From an uncultured Prolixibacteraceae bacterium (GTDB lineage: Bacteria; Bacteroidota; Bacteroidia; Bacteroidales; Prolixibacteraceae): DNA of 64,000 nt. The notes under the pieces are model-generated. The model saw nothing but the letters and a program-made list of their open reading frames with translations. It was not told the origin of the DNA and searched no databases. Location: positions 4,873-68,872 of the forward strand of contig CALGIG010000110.1 of assembly GCA_937915865.1 (NCBI GenBank), given 5' to 3'. Below, in pieces: positions 63,240 to 64,000 of this stretch (the stretch's first letter is position 1; every line of letters begins with the position of its first letter). Position numbers and translations under genes: made by a program.

Positions 63240-63502
63240 CCATATCTGAACATGCCAAAAAGCATCTTGCAGAATGGAAAAAATCGGGACAGGCTTCGCC
63301 ACTGACAAAAATAGAGCGAATTTTTAAAGAACTTTCTGAATCGCCATGTTCTGGTATTGGAATGCCTGAACCTCTAAAATTTAATTTTTCAGATTGTTGG
63401 TCGCGCCGTATCGATAAAAAGAACAGGATTATTTACAAAATAGATGAAGACATAGTTACAGTATTTGTCGTGTCGGCAAAAGGCCACTACAGAGAGAAAT
63501 AA
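63221..63502 (+). CDS. Txe/YoeB-type mRNA interferase
   Basis: A 93-aa RelE-superfamily toxin. Signatures: ISEHAKKHLAEWKKSG, GIGMPEPLKFNFSDCWSRRI, KKNRIIYKIDEDIVTVFVV, and the terminal GHYREK with His and Tyr typical of YoeB catalysis (SxxGHY). Intact and coupled to its antitoxin. Probably a ribosome-dependent RNase. Confidence 0.92.
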   Translation: MGKYKIAISEHAKKHLAEWKKSGQASPLTKIERIFKELSESPCSGIGMPEPLKFNFSDCWSRRIDKKNRIIYKIDEDIVTVFVVSAKGHYREK

Positions 63503-63590
63503 GCATTAACTAACAAATTAAGTGATAGGAAAAATTTATTGTCGTATCTTAAATGTACTCACCCCGACGTCCGTAAGGCGTCCGTCCCCC

Positions 63591-63611
63591 CCTCCCTTTC
63601 AAAAAGAGAGG
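63591..63611. repeat. G/C hairpin of the CCTCCC repeat type
   Basis: CCTCCCTTT and AAAGAGAGG pair with one mismatch. It belongs to the same loose class as the xseA/xseB hairpins. The 63503-63831 region has no gene; around 63570 there is also a GACGTCCGT/ACGGACGCC-type word. Confidence 0.45.
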
Positions 63612-63831
63612 CAAAGCATCGCAGACTTCGACGTGAGTCTGTATAAAAATACAAATTCGAATACGACATTATTTCATTCTCATTACTTAATTATCGACTA
63701 TCGAACTTGAAAGTCGCAGTTTTTAGTCTCAGTAGTTTACAGCCAGTTGCAAACAGCCAATTGCCAGCAGTCAGCAAAACAACAATTCAACCACTAAACT
63801 ATTTGACAATTTAACATTGACGATTTACTAT

Positions 63832-63955
63832 TCAATAGCGTATAGTTAAGAAACCCAATTCACAGAACCCGTCACTGCATGGAATGAAGCAGTCTGTTTG
63901 CGAATAGATTACTTCGCTTTGGCTCGTAATGACGATCTAAACCAAACGATATTGA
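63832..63955. mobile_element. MITE-like element 4, 124 bp
   Basis: Ends TCAATAGCGTAT (degenerate) and AAACGATATTGA; core CCCGTCACTGCATGGAATG ... TTTGGCTCGTAATGACG. Length equals elements 2 and 3. It is followed after about 18 bases by the AATTGAATATCCCATAG word (63974-63990), and the window ends. Confidence 0.72.
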
Positions 63956-64000
63956 TTTACGACTGATAATTTAAATTGAATATCCCATAGAATACCTAAT

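Noticed and set aside
63522..63710. Open frame of 62 residues after the Txe/YoeB toxin
   Set aside because: It is formed by the hairpin repeat sequence and has no protein-like features.

Overview
The window looks like a low-GC chromosome segment from a Bacteroidota species, probably Bacteroidales/Marinilabiliales-like. This rests on the SusC/SusD pair, a subtilase with a C-terminal type IX secretion sorting domain, TonB receptors with carboxypeptidase-like plug extensions, promoters of the TAnnTTTG type, few Shine-Dalgarno sequences, RibBA and LptF/G of Bacteroidota type, and a Wza/Wzc pair. The genus cannot be fixed from the sequence alone.

Region 1 (1-17.5 kb) is a polysaccharide utilisation locus on the plus strand: the 3' end of a SusC-like transporter, a SusD-like binding lipoprotein, an SGNH carbohydrate esterase, a GH78 alpha-L-rhamnosidase, a GH2 beta-mannosidase-like enzyme, two paralogous clan GH-A hydrolases, a 50-residue two-helix membrane microprotein, and two paralogous GH36 alpha-galactosidases. 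Together they point to an acetylated heteropolysaccharide carrying alpha-rhamnose and alpha-galactose. A decayed MBL-fold hydrolase lies just downstream.

Region 2 (18.4-30.3 kb) holds a LytS/LytTR-type kinase-regulator pair, a TPR lipoprotein with an HExxH motif, a CDF metal transporter, and a DUF2231-OmpR regulator-kinase operon followed by a secreted rubrerythrin. Both the operon and the rubrerythrin are preceded by direct TTAAG repeats with an 11-bp period, a likely autoregulated operator. A GNAT enzyme, a MORN/YwqK-like protein and a secreted subtilase follow.

Region 3 (30.3-38.4 kb) has xseA/xseB and then an accessory stretch: an unknown gene, a truncated REP-associated transposase with REP hairpins, an AlbA_2-AbiTii protein, a KilA-N protein, an unknown gene and a HEPN/MNT toxin-antitoxin pair. 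Several families of palindromic intergenic repeats are concentrated here.

Region 4 (38.4-53.2 kb) is mostly housekeeping: a TPP-riboswitch-controlled TonB receptor, Hsp20, cytidine deaminase, a glucosaminidase/LysM protein, an ECF sigma factor with a membrane partner, Fmt, a CBM48-like protein, RibBA, two glycosyltransferases, an LptF/G permease, a START-like protein and tRNA-Met(CAU).

Region 5 (53.2-64 kb) is the start of an exopolysaccharide locus: a winged-helix/nucleotidyltransferase-like regulator, Wza, Wzc, a small HAD phosphatase and a UDP-sugar dehydrogenase. Three toxin-antitoxin modules, one of them broken, are interspersed. The gaps hold four MITE-like elements with shared terminal inverted repeats; three are each exactly 124 bp.
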